A stretch of DNA of 64,000 bases, taken from NCBI RefSeq assembly GCF_018457165.1, contig NZ_JAFMNX010000004.1:124001-188000 (forward strand), in the 5' to 3' direction. Shown here one piece after another: positions 46,731-54,537 of the stretch (its first letter is position 1; every line of letters starts with the position of its first letter). The position numbers and the translations under genes are program-made. This DNA comes from Tianweitania aestuarii (GTDB lineage Bacteria > Pseudomonadota > Alphaproteobacteria > Rhizobiales > Rhizobiaceae). The notes under the pieces were generated by a model. It was not told where the DNA came from. It did no database searches and saw only the letters and a list, made by a program, of their open reading frames with translations.

Positions 46731-48895
46731 TTATAGCCGACGGATCCGATCACCGAACGGCCTTCGCCGAGATAACAGCCGAAGTTACAGCTCGCGGCAT
46801 ACCGCTCGTCGCCGATATTGTTGACGTTCAACGCGGCGCTGAACTGGTCCTTCTCATAGCGGATCGCAGCATCGAACAGCGTTACCGACGGAAGTTCGAT
46901 CGTGTTGCTGTTGTTGCCAAAGCGCGAGCCGAGATACCGCACGCCCGCACCCACCGAAACACCATCCAAGGCCGTATCAGGCGCAAAGGAATAATCGAGC
47001 CAAAGCGACGCGGAATGTTCCGGGATATTGGCTGGCTGGTTGCCGGTGGTGGTCGTCAGCGTGCGGTCGCCTTGCGTGATCTCGGCGTCGGTATAGGTAT
47101 AGCTTGCAAGCAGATCCAGACCCTCGACGAGGCTCGCCGTGCCTTCCAGTTCGAAGCCGCGCGAGCGGACCTCGCCGATCTGGGTGGTTATGGAGCCGGA
47201 GCCGTCGATCGCGATCTCTTGAGCAGCGATGTTGCTTTTTGTCAGATCATAGACACTGGCCGTGATGAAGCTGTTCCAACCATTCGGCTGGAACTTGATG
47301 CCGGCTTCGATCTGTTCACCTTCGGTTGGATCAAGCAGCCCACCCGTCAGGTCGTTCACGCCCGATTGCGGGCTGAAGGAAGTGGAATAGCTGACGAAGG
47401 GCGCAAGCCCGTTGTCGAACAGGTAAACCGCGCCGACCCGGCCCGTCAGCGCATCATCGCGAACGGTTTCGCCGCTGATCTTGTTTTCCGTGTCCGTCCA
47501 GTCCTGGCGCACGCCCGTCGAAACAACGAGCTTGTCGAACCGCATTTGGTCCTGCGCATACAAACCGATCTGACCGAGGCGCGTTTCGGAAAGCGTAGCT
47601 CGGTCGGGATCATAGGTGATCGGCGTGCCATAGGTCGGATTGAAGACGTCGATCGTGGTGAGCGGGCCCGTGAAGTTGGAAGACCGCCACTGGTTGTTGT
47701 AGCGGTAATCCAATCCGACGATCGCCGTGTGCTGAAGCGCGCCCGTGTCGAACTTGGCTTCAAGCTGGTTGTCGACACCGAACGAGTCCGTGCGCTCCGA
47801 TTGCACGCTCGTACCACGCGTCACCGTGCGGAAATCCGAGCCGAGGCTTGAGAAATACAGCGCGTTGTAATCGGAATCGAATGACAGATACTGCGTGTTC
47901 TGGCGGAACTCGAATGTCTCGTTGAAGCGATGGCGGAACTCCGTGCCGATCGTGCCGAGAAGGCTTTCATTATCGTTGAAATTGGGCTCGCCGATATAGC
48001 GACTGCTCGGGATGGAACCATTGGGATTGAAGTCGAGCGTACCGGCCTGCGGCAGGCCGAGCGGCGAGGTCCCCTTGTCATATTGCAGCGATCCAAGAAC
48101 CGTCAGCGACGTGTCGACGCTCGGCGCCCAGGTCAAAGCCGGCGCGACATAGAAACGGTCGTCCGAGGTGAAGTCCTGTTGCCCGTCGGCCAATCGGCCA
48201 AGGCCGGTCAAACGCCAGGACAGCGTGTCGTTCCGTTCGGAAACGCCGCCGAGATCGACTTTGGCGACGCGGCGGGCATCGGTGCCATATTCAAAACCGG
48301 CTTCGCCGAAATTCGTGAAGGTCGGGCGCTTTGCAACCAGATTGACGATGCCGCCCGGCTCGCCCTGCCCGTAAAGAACCGATGCAGGTCCGCGCAGGAT
48401 TTCGATCCGCTCCTGTCCATAAGGTTCGAACGCGACCGCGCCGAAGTCACGGATGAAGCGGAACGAATTGAGATAAACGCTGTCATTGGCCTCGAAGCCG
48501 CGGATCAGCGGGTTGGTGAAGCGGGCGTCAGGTCCGAATGGCTCGGCAACCAGGCCAGCCGAATAGGTCAGCGCCTGACCGAGCGTCTGGACATTGCGAT
48601 CTTCCAGCTGCTCGCGCGTAATCACCGAGATCGATTGCGGAACCTCGATCACCGGGGTTTCCGACTTCGAACCGGTGGTGGTAACCGGCGCGACGTAGCC
48701 GGTGACCGGACCGGTGCCTTCCAGCGCTTCGGCTGCGGCGCTGCCTGCAGGAGCGCCATTGTCGGCGCTCACGACAACCGTCTGGAGTTGGACGGTAGGG
48801 GCTGCCTGCTGCGCTTGCGCTGAAGACATCGCGATCAAAAGCGCTGCCGAAGAAGCGACTGCGTGAAGTGCATACTGGTGACGCTTGATAGTCAT
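46724..48895 (-). CDS. TonB-dependent ferric-siderophore receptor
   Basis: 723-residue outer-membrane receptor of the FhuA/FoxA group. A signal peptide ends near SSAQAQQ (about residue 28), then a TonB-box-like TVVVSADN. The plug domain contains VPQSISVITREQLEDRNVQTLGQALTY-type sequence and RGPASVLYGQGEPGGIVNLV. The beta-barrel ends with an aromatic residue (GYKW), as needed for outer-membrane insertion. The start at 48895 (MTIKRHQ) is preferred to an ATG 15 codons upstream. It is first in the operon, 50 bp downstream of an iron-responsive box, and probably takes up a hydroxamate siderophore, given FhuBCD. Confidence 0.94.
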   Translation of the reverse strand: MTIKRHQYALHAVASSAALLIAMSSAQAQQAAPTVQLQTVVVSADNGAPAGSAAAEALEGTGPVTGYVAPVTTTGSKSETPVIEVPQSISVITREQLEDRNVQTLGQALTYSAGLVAEPFGPDARFTNPLIRGFEANDSVYLNSFRFIRDFGAVAFEPYGQERIEILRGPASVLYGQGEPGGIVNLVAKRPTFTNFGEAGFEYGTDARRVAKVDLGGVSERNDTLSWRLTGLGRLADGQQDFTSDDRFYVAPALTWAPSVDTSLTVLGSLQYDKGTSPLGLPQAGTLDFNPNGSIPSSRYIGEPNFNDNESLLGTIGTEFRHRFNETFEFRQNTQYLSFDSDYNALYFSSLGSDFRTVTRGTSVQSERTDSFGVDNQLEAKFDTGALQHTAIVGLDYRYNNQWRSSNFTGPLTTIDVFNPTYGTPITYDPDRATLSETRLGQIGLYAQDQMRFDKLVVSTGVRQDWTDTENKISGETVRDDALTGRVGAVYLFDNGLAPFVSYSTSFSPQSGVNDLTGGLLDPTEGEQIEAGIKFQPNGWNSFITASVYDLTKSNIAAQEIAIDGSGSITTQIGEVRSRGFELEGTASLVEGLDLLASYTYTDAEITQGDRTLTTTTGNQPANIPEHSASLWLDYSFAPDTALDGVSVGAGVRYLGSRFGNNSNTIELPSVTLFDAAIRYEKDQFSAALNVNNIGDERYAASCNFGCYLGEGRSVIGSVGYKW

Positions 48896-48944
48896 TGCCG
48901 GCCATCCCCATTCCAAACCGCATTGGCCTGTACATGCCATAACA

Positions 48945-48959
48945 TGACTTTTCTAGTCA
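48945..48959 (-). promoter_or_regulatory. RirA-type iron-responsive operator (IRO box)
   Basis: TGACTTTTCTAGTCA fits the rhizobial iron-responsive consensus TGA-N9-TCA exactly, and is part of a longer dyad ATGACT-N5-AGTCAT (48944-48960). It lies 50 bp upstream of the siderophore receptor start. RirA represses iron uptake genes through this kind of site when iron is plentiful. The rest of 48896-49186 shows only the start region of the acyl-CoA synthetase gene. Confidence 0.75.
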
Positions 48960-49186
48960 TCTTTTGATTTTGCACCCTATTTTGAACACACCCTCCTGTC
49001 GGCGCGGCATCTCCGCCACAGGCACCGAGCATGCTGTTCCCCGAGGCGGCGCTGCAATTTTGCCGACGGCTCGGCCCCCACCCCAAGCTGGTATCGAGGC
49101 GGCACATCCTCTAACCTGCGAAGCAGACCAGTCGTCGCCAGATTTGTCGCGACTGGATGCGCGGACCACCGGAGGAGACAGTGGTG

Positions 49187-50917
49187 ATGCACGACAAGGA
49201 TGATCTAACATCCACGAACCGTTTGCCGATCGCGGGCCTCGCCCATGTCGCGGGAAACACGACGCCGCCGCTGCTTGCCGATACGCTGTTCGACCTTCTC
49301 GCCTCCACGGTCGGGAAGGAAGGCGATCGGGAGGCGGCGATTTTCCTGCAACAGAACCGTCGCTTCACCTGGAAAACGCTTGGCGAAGCCGTTGATGCCT
49401 TTGCCGGCGGCCTGCACAGGCTGGGCCTCGCCAAGGGCGACCGGGTCGGCATCTGGTCCCCCAATCGATGGGAATGGCTGGTCACGCAATATGCAACAGC
49501 GCGGCTCGGCCTCATCCTCGTCAACATCAATCCGGCCTATCGCACCGCCGAGCTCGAATACGCGCTCACCAAAGTCGGCTGCAAGGCGCTGGTGACGGCC
49601 GAAAGCTTCAAGTCGTCCGACTACCTGCAGATGCTCGCCACGCTAGCGCCGGAACTGACAGCCGCCGGCTCCGGCCCGCTGAACGCAGCGCGCCTGCCCG
49701 ACCTCCGATATGTCATCCACATGGGCGAAGGCGCGCGGCCGGGCATGCTGAGCTTCAACCAGGTGAGCGCGGATGGCGAACAGGTCTCGCGAGACGAACT
49801 CAATGCGATCAGCGCGACCCTGACCCAGGACGAGCCGATCAACATCCAGTTCACGAGCGGCACGACGGGCGCGCCCAAGGGCGCGACCCTCACACATGCC
49901 AACATCGTCAACAACGGCCACTTCGTCACGGCTGCCATGAAGCTGACGGCGCAGGACAGGCTGTGCATCCCCGTGCCGTTCTATCATTGCTTCGGCATGG
50001 TGATGGGCTCGATCGGCTGCGTCACCAAAGGCGCAACCATGGTGTTTCCAGGCGAGGGTTTCGATCCGGCAGCCACGTTGAACGCGGTTCAGCAGGAAAC
50101 ATGCACGGCGCTTTATGGCGTGCCCACCATGTTCGTCGCCATGCTCGATCATTCCGAGTTCAAGAACTTCGATGTTTCAAGCCTGCGCACCGGCATCATG
50201 GCAGGCGCCCCCTGCCCGATCGAGGTGATGAAGCGCGTCGTGTCGCAGATGCATATGAGCGAAGTCACCATCGCCTACGGCATGACGGAAACCAGCCCGG
50301 TCTCCTTCCAAAGCGCCATCGATGATCCGCTGGAGCGCCGCGTCACCACCGTCGGCCGCGTGCATCCGCATGTCGAGGTCAAGATCGTCGGCGACGACGG
50401 CGAAACGCTGAAGCCCGGCGTTCGCGGCGAGCTGTGCACGCGGGGTTATTCGGTGATGCAGGGCTATTGGGATGATCCCGTCCGGACAACGGAAGCGATC
50501 GACGCGGAGGGCTGGATGCACACCGGCGATCTCGCCGTGATCGATGATGAAGGCTATTGCAACATCGTTGGACGGGTAAAGGACCTGGTGATCCGCGGCG
50601 GCGAGAACGTGTATCCGCGCGAGATCGAGGAATTTCTTTATCGCCACCCGAAAATCCGGGAAGTGCAGGTCTTCGGCGTGCCCGATCCCCGCTATGGCGA
50701 AGAAGTCTGCGCCTGGATCGTACCGAAGGCGGGTGAAACGATCAGCGAAGACGAGATCAAGGCGTTCTGCAAGGAGCAGATCGCCCATTACAAAGTGCCG
50801 CGCTACGTCCGCTTCAAAACCGAGCTACCGACAACCGTCACCGGCAAGGCGCAGAAATTCATGATGCGTGACGCCATGCTCGATGAACTCGGCATCAGCG
50901 CTGCGCAAACGGCCTGA
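49187..50917 (+). CDS. AMP-forming acyl-CoA synthetase (ACSF2/FadD-like)
   Basis: 576 residues of the ANL superfamily. The AMP-binding motif [26 protein letters not shown], the hinge [20 protein letters not shown] and the catalytic lysine region [12 protein letters not shown] are all intact. It activates a carboxylic acid, most likely a medium- or long-chain fatty acid, with ATP and CoA. The start at 49187 has GGAGGAG 9 nt upstream; a GTG two codons earlier is an alternative. It stands alone on the plus strand, divergent from the siderophore operon. Confidence 0.92.
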   Translation: MHDKDDLTSTNRLPIAGLAHVAGNTTPPLLADTLFDLLASTVGKEGDREAAIFLQQNRRFTWKTLGEAVDAFAGGLHRLGLAKGDRVGIWSPNRWEWLVTQYATARLGLILVNINPAYRTAELEYALTKVGCKALVTAESFKSSDYLQMLATLAPELTAAGSGPLNAARLPDLRYVIHMGEGARPGMLSFNQVSADGEQVSRDELNAISATLTQDEPINIQFTSGTTGAPKGATLTHANIVNNGHFVTAAMKLTAQDRLCIPVPFYHCFGMVMGSIGCVTKGATMVFPGEGFDPAATLNAVQQETCTALYGVPTMFVAMLDHSEFKNFDVSSLRTGIMAGAPCPIEVMKRVVSQMHMSEVTIAYGMTETSPVSFQSAIDDPLERRVTTVGRVHPHVEVKIVGDDGETLKPGVRGELCTRGYSVMQGYWDDPVRTTEAIDAEGWMHTGDLAVIDDEGYCNIVGRVKDLVIRGGENVYPREIEEFLYRHPKIREVQVFGVPDPRYGEEVCAWIVPKAGETISEDEIKAFCKEQIAHYKVPRYVRFKTELPTTVTGKAQKFMMRDAMLDELGISAAQTA

Positions 50918-50940
50918 GATCCCGGCTTCTGGCTTGGATG

Positions 50941-50975
50941 ACTTGCGCGCTTCATCCTTCGACAAGCGCGCAAGT
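50941..50975. terminator. Long hairpin between convergent acyl-CoA synthetase and ribB genes
   Basis: ACTTGCGCGCTT (50941-50952) pairs perfectly with AAGCGCGCAAGT (50964-50975) over 12 bp with an 11-nt loop. Both adjacent genes end toward it. There is no T-run on either side. Confidence 0.6.
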
Positions 50976-50992
50976 CGGATAGCTGATCAGCC

Positions 50993-51625
50993 TCAGGCGG
51001 CGGAACGCTTCGCCGTTTCCTGCTCGAGGCGATAGTTCACCAGATCCTTGATCGTGGCGATGATCAGCCCGTGCTGCTCGGCGAAGACTTCCAGATCGCC
51101 AAGCCGCGCCATGGTGCCGTCATCGTTTGCGATCTCGCAGATCACGCCGGCCGGGCTCTTGCCTGCCTGGCGGCAAAGATCGACGGCAGCCTCGGTGTGT
51201 CCGATGCGGCCGAGCACGCCTTGCGGATTTGCCCGCAACGGAAAGATGTGGCCGGGGCGCGCGAACTCTTCCGGCCGCGCCTTCGGATCAACGAGCGCCT
51301 TGACGGTCAGCGCGCGGTCTGCGGCCGAAATGCCCGTCGATGTGCCCGGAATGTAGTCCACGGAGACGGTGAAGGCCGTTTTCATGGATTCCGTGTTGTT
51401 CGGCACCATTAAGGCTAGGTCGAGCGCATCGAGACGCGCGCCGTCCATGGCGATGCAGATCAGGCCGCGCGCCTTGTTCATCATGAACGCGATCTTTTCA
51501 GGCGTCGCATCTTCGGCCGCAAACAGAAGATCGCCTTCGTTTTCGCGATCTTCATCGTCCACGACGATGATCATCTCGCCACGCGCGATGGCTTTGACGG
51601 CATCTTCGATTTTGGAGATAGGCAT
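50993..51625 (-). CDS. ribB: 3,4-dihydroxy-2-butanone-4-phosphate synthase
   Basis: 210 residues, a stand-alone RibB without a GTP cyclohydrolase II domain. Catalytic blocks [16 protein letters not shown] and [25 protein letters not shown] are intact. It makes the four-carbon unit of riboflavin from ribulose-5-phosphate. The start is placed at 51625 (MPISKIED), where conservation begins, rather than at an ATG five codons upstream. The long leader holds an FMN riboswitch, so flavin should shut the gene down. Confidence 0.95.
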   Translation of the reverse strand: MPISKIEDAVKAIARGEMIIVVDDEDRENEGDLLFAAEDATPEKIAFMMNKARGLICIAMDGARLDALDLALMVPNNTESMKTAFTVSVDYIPGTSTGISAADRALTVKALVDPKARPEEFARPGHIFPLRANPQGVLGRIGHTEAAVDLCRQAGKSPAGVICEIANDDGTMARLGDLEVFAEQHGLIIATIKDLVNYRLEQETAKRSAA

Positions 51626-51642
51626 AAACAAGTCTTTCAAGG

Positions 51643-51676
51643 GTTAAGCCGGTGAAGGCTGTTGCATCGGCTTAAC
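51643..51676 (-). promoter_or_regulatory. Hairpin in the FMN riboswitch expression platform
   Basis: On the minus strand GTTAAGCCG pairs perfectly with CGGCTTAAC (51668-51676 with 51643-51651). The stem ends 18 nt upstream of the ribB start and is not followed by a T-run. It probably takes part in opening or closing the ribosome-binding region rather than ending transcription (inference). Confidence 0.5.
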
Positions 51677-51743
51677 GCCGACAAAACTTTCCCTTGGGCG
51701 AACAAGCGCCACGAGTGACCTTGGTGCGGTCAACGCGGGTTTG

Positions 51744-51880
51744 CTCTCTTCCTTCCGGACTATGACCGTCGGCTCCGGCATCGCACCGGATCTGCTGACC
51801 TTCCCACCGGGAAGCGCTCGCGGGCTCCGGGACAAGCCCGATACCGCCGGTGGGGATTTCCGCCCCGCCCTGAGAACGGG
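51744..51880 (-). promoter_or_regulatory. FMN riboswitch (RFN element)
   Basis: Reading the minus strand, the conserved blocks come in order: TTCTCAGGGCGGGG, ATCCCCACCGGCGGT, GAGCCCGCGAGCG, GGTCAGCAGATCCGGTG, GCCGGAGCCGACGGTCA and AGTCCGG-x-x-GGAAGAGAG. This is a complete RFN element. It lies about 120 nt upstream of ribB and senses flavin mononucleotide. Short open frames that cross it are not genes. Confidence 0.97.
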
Positions 51881-52037
51881 TTGATTGTATGGCCAAACAC
51901 CTGTGAACTGCAAGCCTTCATGACATTCGAACGACGGGTGCAGCAATATCTCTGCTTTCTTCATCGTGTTAAAGCGGCCCGTCGAAGCTGCTTAAACCGC
52001 TGCCGGAACCTGTTCGACAGCATCGGAGGGTATTCAC

Positions 52038-52889
52038 ATGAAGATAACCGCACTTGCCAGAACGCTGATCGTTTCAGCCTTGGCGCTGACCGCCTTTTCC
52101 GCCCATGCGCAGGAAAAGACGTGGACCAAGATCACGATCGCGACCGAAGGCGCGTTTCGTCCCTACAACTTCACCAATCCGGACGGCTCGCTGGATGGCT
52201 ATGAAGTCGATCTCTACAAGGATCTTTGTGGACGCATGAAGATCGAATGCACCATGATCGCCCAGCCGTTCGACAGCATCATCCCGGCTTTGAACGCCGG
52301 CAAGTTCGATGCGATCATGGCCGGCCTGACGGCAACGCCCAAGCGCGAAGAAACCATCGACTTCTCGGTTTCCTACGGCCTCACCCCGCAGACCTTTGCG
52401 ACGCTGAAGGACAGCCCGCTGGCCAAGCTGCCGCATACCGGCGAGACGCTGTACCTCGCTCAAGACGAAGCGGCGGCGCAAAAAGCGATCGACGATGTGA
52501 CGGCCGCCATCGAAGGCAAGATCGTCGGCGTGCAGACCGCCTCGCTCGGTCTTTCCCTGCTCGACCGTTACTTCAAGGATGCTGTCGAGATCCAAGAATA
52601 CAAGACAACCGACCAGCACGACCTCGATCTCACATCGGGCCGTGTCGATCTTGTTGTCGCGTCGCTGGCTTATCTGAAGGACGCAGCCAAGGAGCCGGGC
52701 AACGAAGACATCGTCATGACCGGCCCTTACTTCAAGGGCGGCATTCTCGGGCGCGGCGTGGCCGTCGGCCTGCGCAAGAACGAGCCGGAGCTGAAGGCGA
52801 TGTTCGACGAAGCCATCGAAGCGGCGAAAGCCGATGGCACGATCAAGCGCCTATCCGAAAAGTGGTTCGGCTTCGACGTTACGCCGTAG
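52038..52889 (+). CDS. Amino-acid ABC transporter substrate-binding protein (HisJ/ArtJ family), orphan
   Basis: 283 residues with a signal peptide ending at AHA-QEK (residue 24). The body starts with ITIATEGAFRPYNFTNPDGSLDGYEVDLYKDLC and has FDAIMAGLTATPKREETIDFS, typical of polar-amino-acid binders (arginine, lysine, octopine or similar). GGAGGG precedes the ATG. No permease or ATPase gene is adjacent, so it must pair with a membrane complex encoded elsewhere. A hairpin follows the stop. Confidence 0.92.
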   Translation: MKITALARTLIVSALALTAFSAHAQEKTWTKITIATEGAFRPYNFTNPDGSLDGYEVDLYKDLCGRMKIECTMIAQPFDSIIPALNAGKFDAIMAGLTATPKREETIDFSVSYGLTPQTFATLKDSPLAKLPHTGETLYLAQDEAAAQKAIDDVTAAIEGKIVGVQTASLGLSLLDRYFKDAVEIQEYKTTDQHDLDLTSGRVDLVVASLAYLKDAAKEPGNEDIVMTGPYFKGGILGRGVAVGLRKNEPELKAMFDEAIEAAKADGTIKRLSEKWFGFDVTP

Positions 52890-52901
52890 AAAACGAACCT
52901 T

Positions 52902-52938
52902 GCTCTTGAAGGTCGCCGCGACGGAGACCTTCAAGAGC
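52902..52938 (+). terminator. Hairpin after the orphan binding-protein gene
   Basis: GCTCTTGAAGGTC (52902-52914) pairs perfectly with GACCTTCAAGAGC (52926-52938) over 13 bp. It lies 12 bp after the stop and before the convergent amidohydrolase end. A second small stem, TTCCGG-CCTT-TCGGAA, lies just beyond. No T-tract is present. Confidence 0.6.
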
Positions 52939-52973
52939 GCTTCCGGCCTTTCGGAAGGATCAGCCCACGGCTG

Positions 52974-54419
52974 TTAGTGCGTGTTCGAGCCAGGCTTGAT
53001 CTCGGCCGGGATCGGGCAGACATACGGCTGACCGCCGGTTTTTTCCTTCCATTCCGCCTTTGCAGCGGCGAGGAGGTCGGGTTGCGTCATCAAGGCCAGA
53101 CCGGTTGTCGCAAGCGTCTTTGCGGCATGTGCCATCGCCTTGTGTGCGCCCGCGCTCTTGCCCTGCGCCACGACCTGCCAGGTATGCGGATTGGTGCCGA
53201 TCGCCCAGGTCGGCGTCCAGCACTGCGCGGTCGGCGTGACCCAGCTGACATCGCCGACATCGGTCGAACCGGCGCGGAAATGCGACTGTCCGTCGAAATC
53301 GCGAAGCCCAAGATGCAGCGGCGTCGAGCCGTCGATCTTGGCGTTGGACAGCGCGTCGCCCTTGATCTGGTAAAGCCGAATGCTGCTCTTGATCGCTTCG
53401 TCGGTAAACGTGTCCTGAATGGACTGGGCGAACGACAGGTCCGCTTCATCGAACGGCACCGGCCCGAGCGCCTTCATGTTCTGATGCATCGCCGTTTCCA
53501 GCGTGATGTTGGGCAGGAGGTTGGTGGACGCCGTGTCGAAGACGATCTCGACTTCGGTTTCCGTCATCATCGCGGCACCATGCGCCACCTTGTTGACGCG
53601 CTCGGCAAGAGCGAGCGCCTGGCTCATTTCAGGCGCGCGTACGAGATACAGCACCTCCGCCTGCGCCTGCACGACATTGGCGGCCCGTCCGCCCGTGTCG
53701 GTGATGGCGTAGTGAACGCGGCAATCCTGCGGCATGTGCTCGCGCAGAAAATTGACGCCGACATTCATCAGCTCCACCGCATCCAGCGCCGAGCGGCCGA
53801 GATGCGCCGCGTTGGACGCATGCGCGGCAACGCCCTTGAAGCGATAGAAATACTCGAGAACGGCGAGATTGTTCGTGGACCGCACCCCGTTGAAGGGTGC
53901 CGGATGCCAGGTCAGCGCCGTATCCACATCGTCGAACAAACCGGCGCGAACCATGAAGGTCTTGCCCGAGCCGCCTTCCTCGCCGGGGCAGCCGTAATAG
54001 CGCACAGTGCCGGGAAGGTTGTTTTCCTTGAGATGACGGGCAAGCGCAATCGCGCCCATCATCGAGCCGACGCCCAGAAGGTTGTGGCCACAGCCATGGC
54101 CCGTTGCGCCCGAAACCAGCGGCTTGGGTTCTGCCACGTCAGCTGCCTGGCTCATGCCTGCAAGCGCATCGAACTCGCCGAGGATCGCGATCACCGGCTT
54201 GCCGCTGCCGGCTTCGGCAATAAAGGCGGTTTCCATATCGGCCACGCCGCGGCGCACTTGGAACCCGGCGTCTTCCAACGCACTGGCCAGCGTTTCAGAC
54301 GACCGCTGCTCCTGAAATTTCAGTTCGGCAAATTCCCAGATGCTGTCGCTGAGCTTACTGAAAGTCGGTTTCATCGCGTCGATGGAACGAGCGATCGACT
54401 CCACTGCTTGCTGGTTCAT
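52974..54419 (-). CDS. M20-family amidohydrolase, AbgB-like
   Basis: 481 residues. Metal motifs GHGCGHNLLG and CPGEEGGSGK are those of the M20 amidohydrolases, and the overall pattern (start with FAELKFQEQRSSE, WHPAPFNGVRSTNNLA) is close to AbgB, the B subunit of p-aminobenzoyl-glutamate hydrolase. No AbgA partner is present. It is the last gene of the peptide-transporter operon, 118 bp after the binding-protein gene. It probably cleaves an amide bond of an imported acyl-amino acid or dipeptide in the cytosol (inference). Confidence 0.9.
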   Translation of the reverse strand: MNQQAVESIARSIDAMKPTFSKLSDSIWEFAELKFQEQRSSETLASALEDAGFQVRRGVADMETAFIAEAGSGKPVIAILGEFDALAGMSQAADVAEPKPLVSGATGHGCGHNLLGVGSMMGAIALARHLKENNLPGTVRYYGCPGEEGGSGKTFMVRAGLFDDVDTALTWHPAPFNGVRSTNNLAVLEYFYRFKGVAAHASNAAHLGRSALDAVELMNVGVNFLREHMPQDCRVHYAITDTGGRAANVVQAQAEVLYLVRAPEMSQALALAERVNKVAHGAAMMTETEVEIVFDTASTNLLPNITLETAMHQNMKALGPVPFDEADLSFAQSIQDTFTDEAIKSSIRLYQIKGDALSNAKIDGSTPLHLGLRDFDGQSHFRAGSTDVGDVSWVTPTAQCWTPTWAIGTNPHTWQVVAQGKSAGAHKAMAHAAKTLATTGLALMTQPDLLAAAKAEWKEKTGGQPYVCPIPAEIKPGSNTH

Positions 54420-54501
54420 GCATGATCCCTAAACGTTTATTGGGAGCAAGAGCGCGCAACACCGCTGTCGCGCAGCCTTCGCCACCCCACACTGCAAATG
54501 A

Positions 54502-54529
54502 AAACGCGCCGAACATGGCCGGCGCGTTT
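54502..54529 (-). repeat. Intercistronic hairpin between peptide-binding protein and amidohydrolase genes
   Basis: AAACGCGCCG (54502-54511) pairs with CGGCGCGTTT (54520-54529) over 10 bp. On the minus strand the stem is followed by a short T-rich stretch (TTTTCATTT). It may act as a partial terminator, lowering amidohydrolase expression relative to the binding protein. Confidence 0.6.
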
Positions 54530-54537
54530 CTGAACGA

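Noticed and set aside
51644-51964. Minus-strand open frame upstream of ribB (106 codons)
   Set aside because: It spans the FMN riboswitch; the sequence is explained by the RFN element.
52977-54425. Plus-strand open frame of 482 codons
   Set aside because: It is a mirror of the M20 amidohydrolase gene with no recognisable domain.
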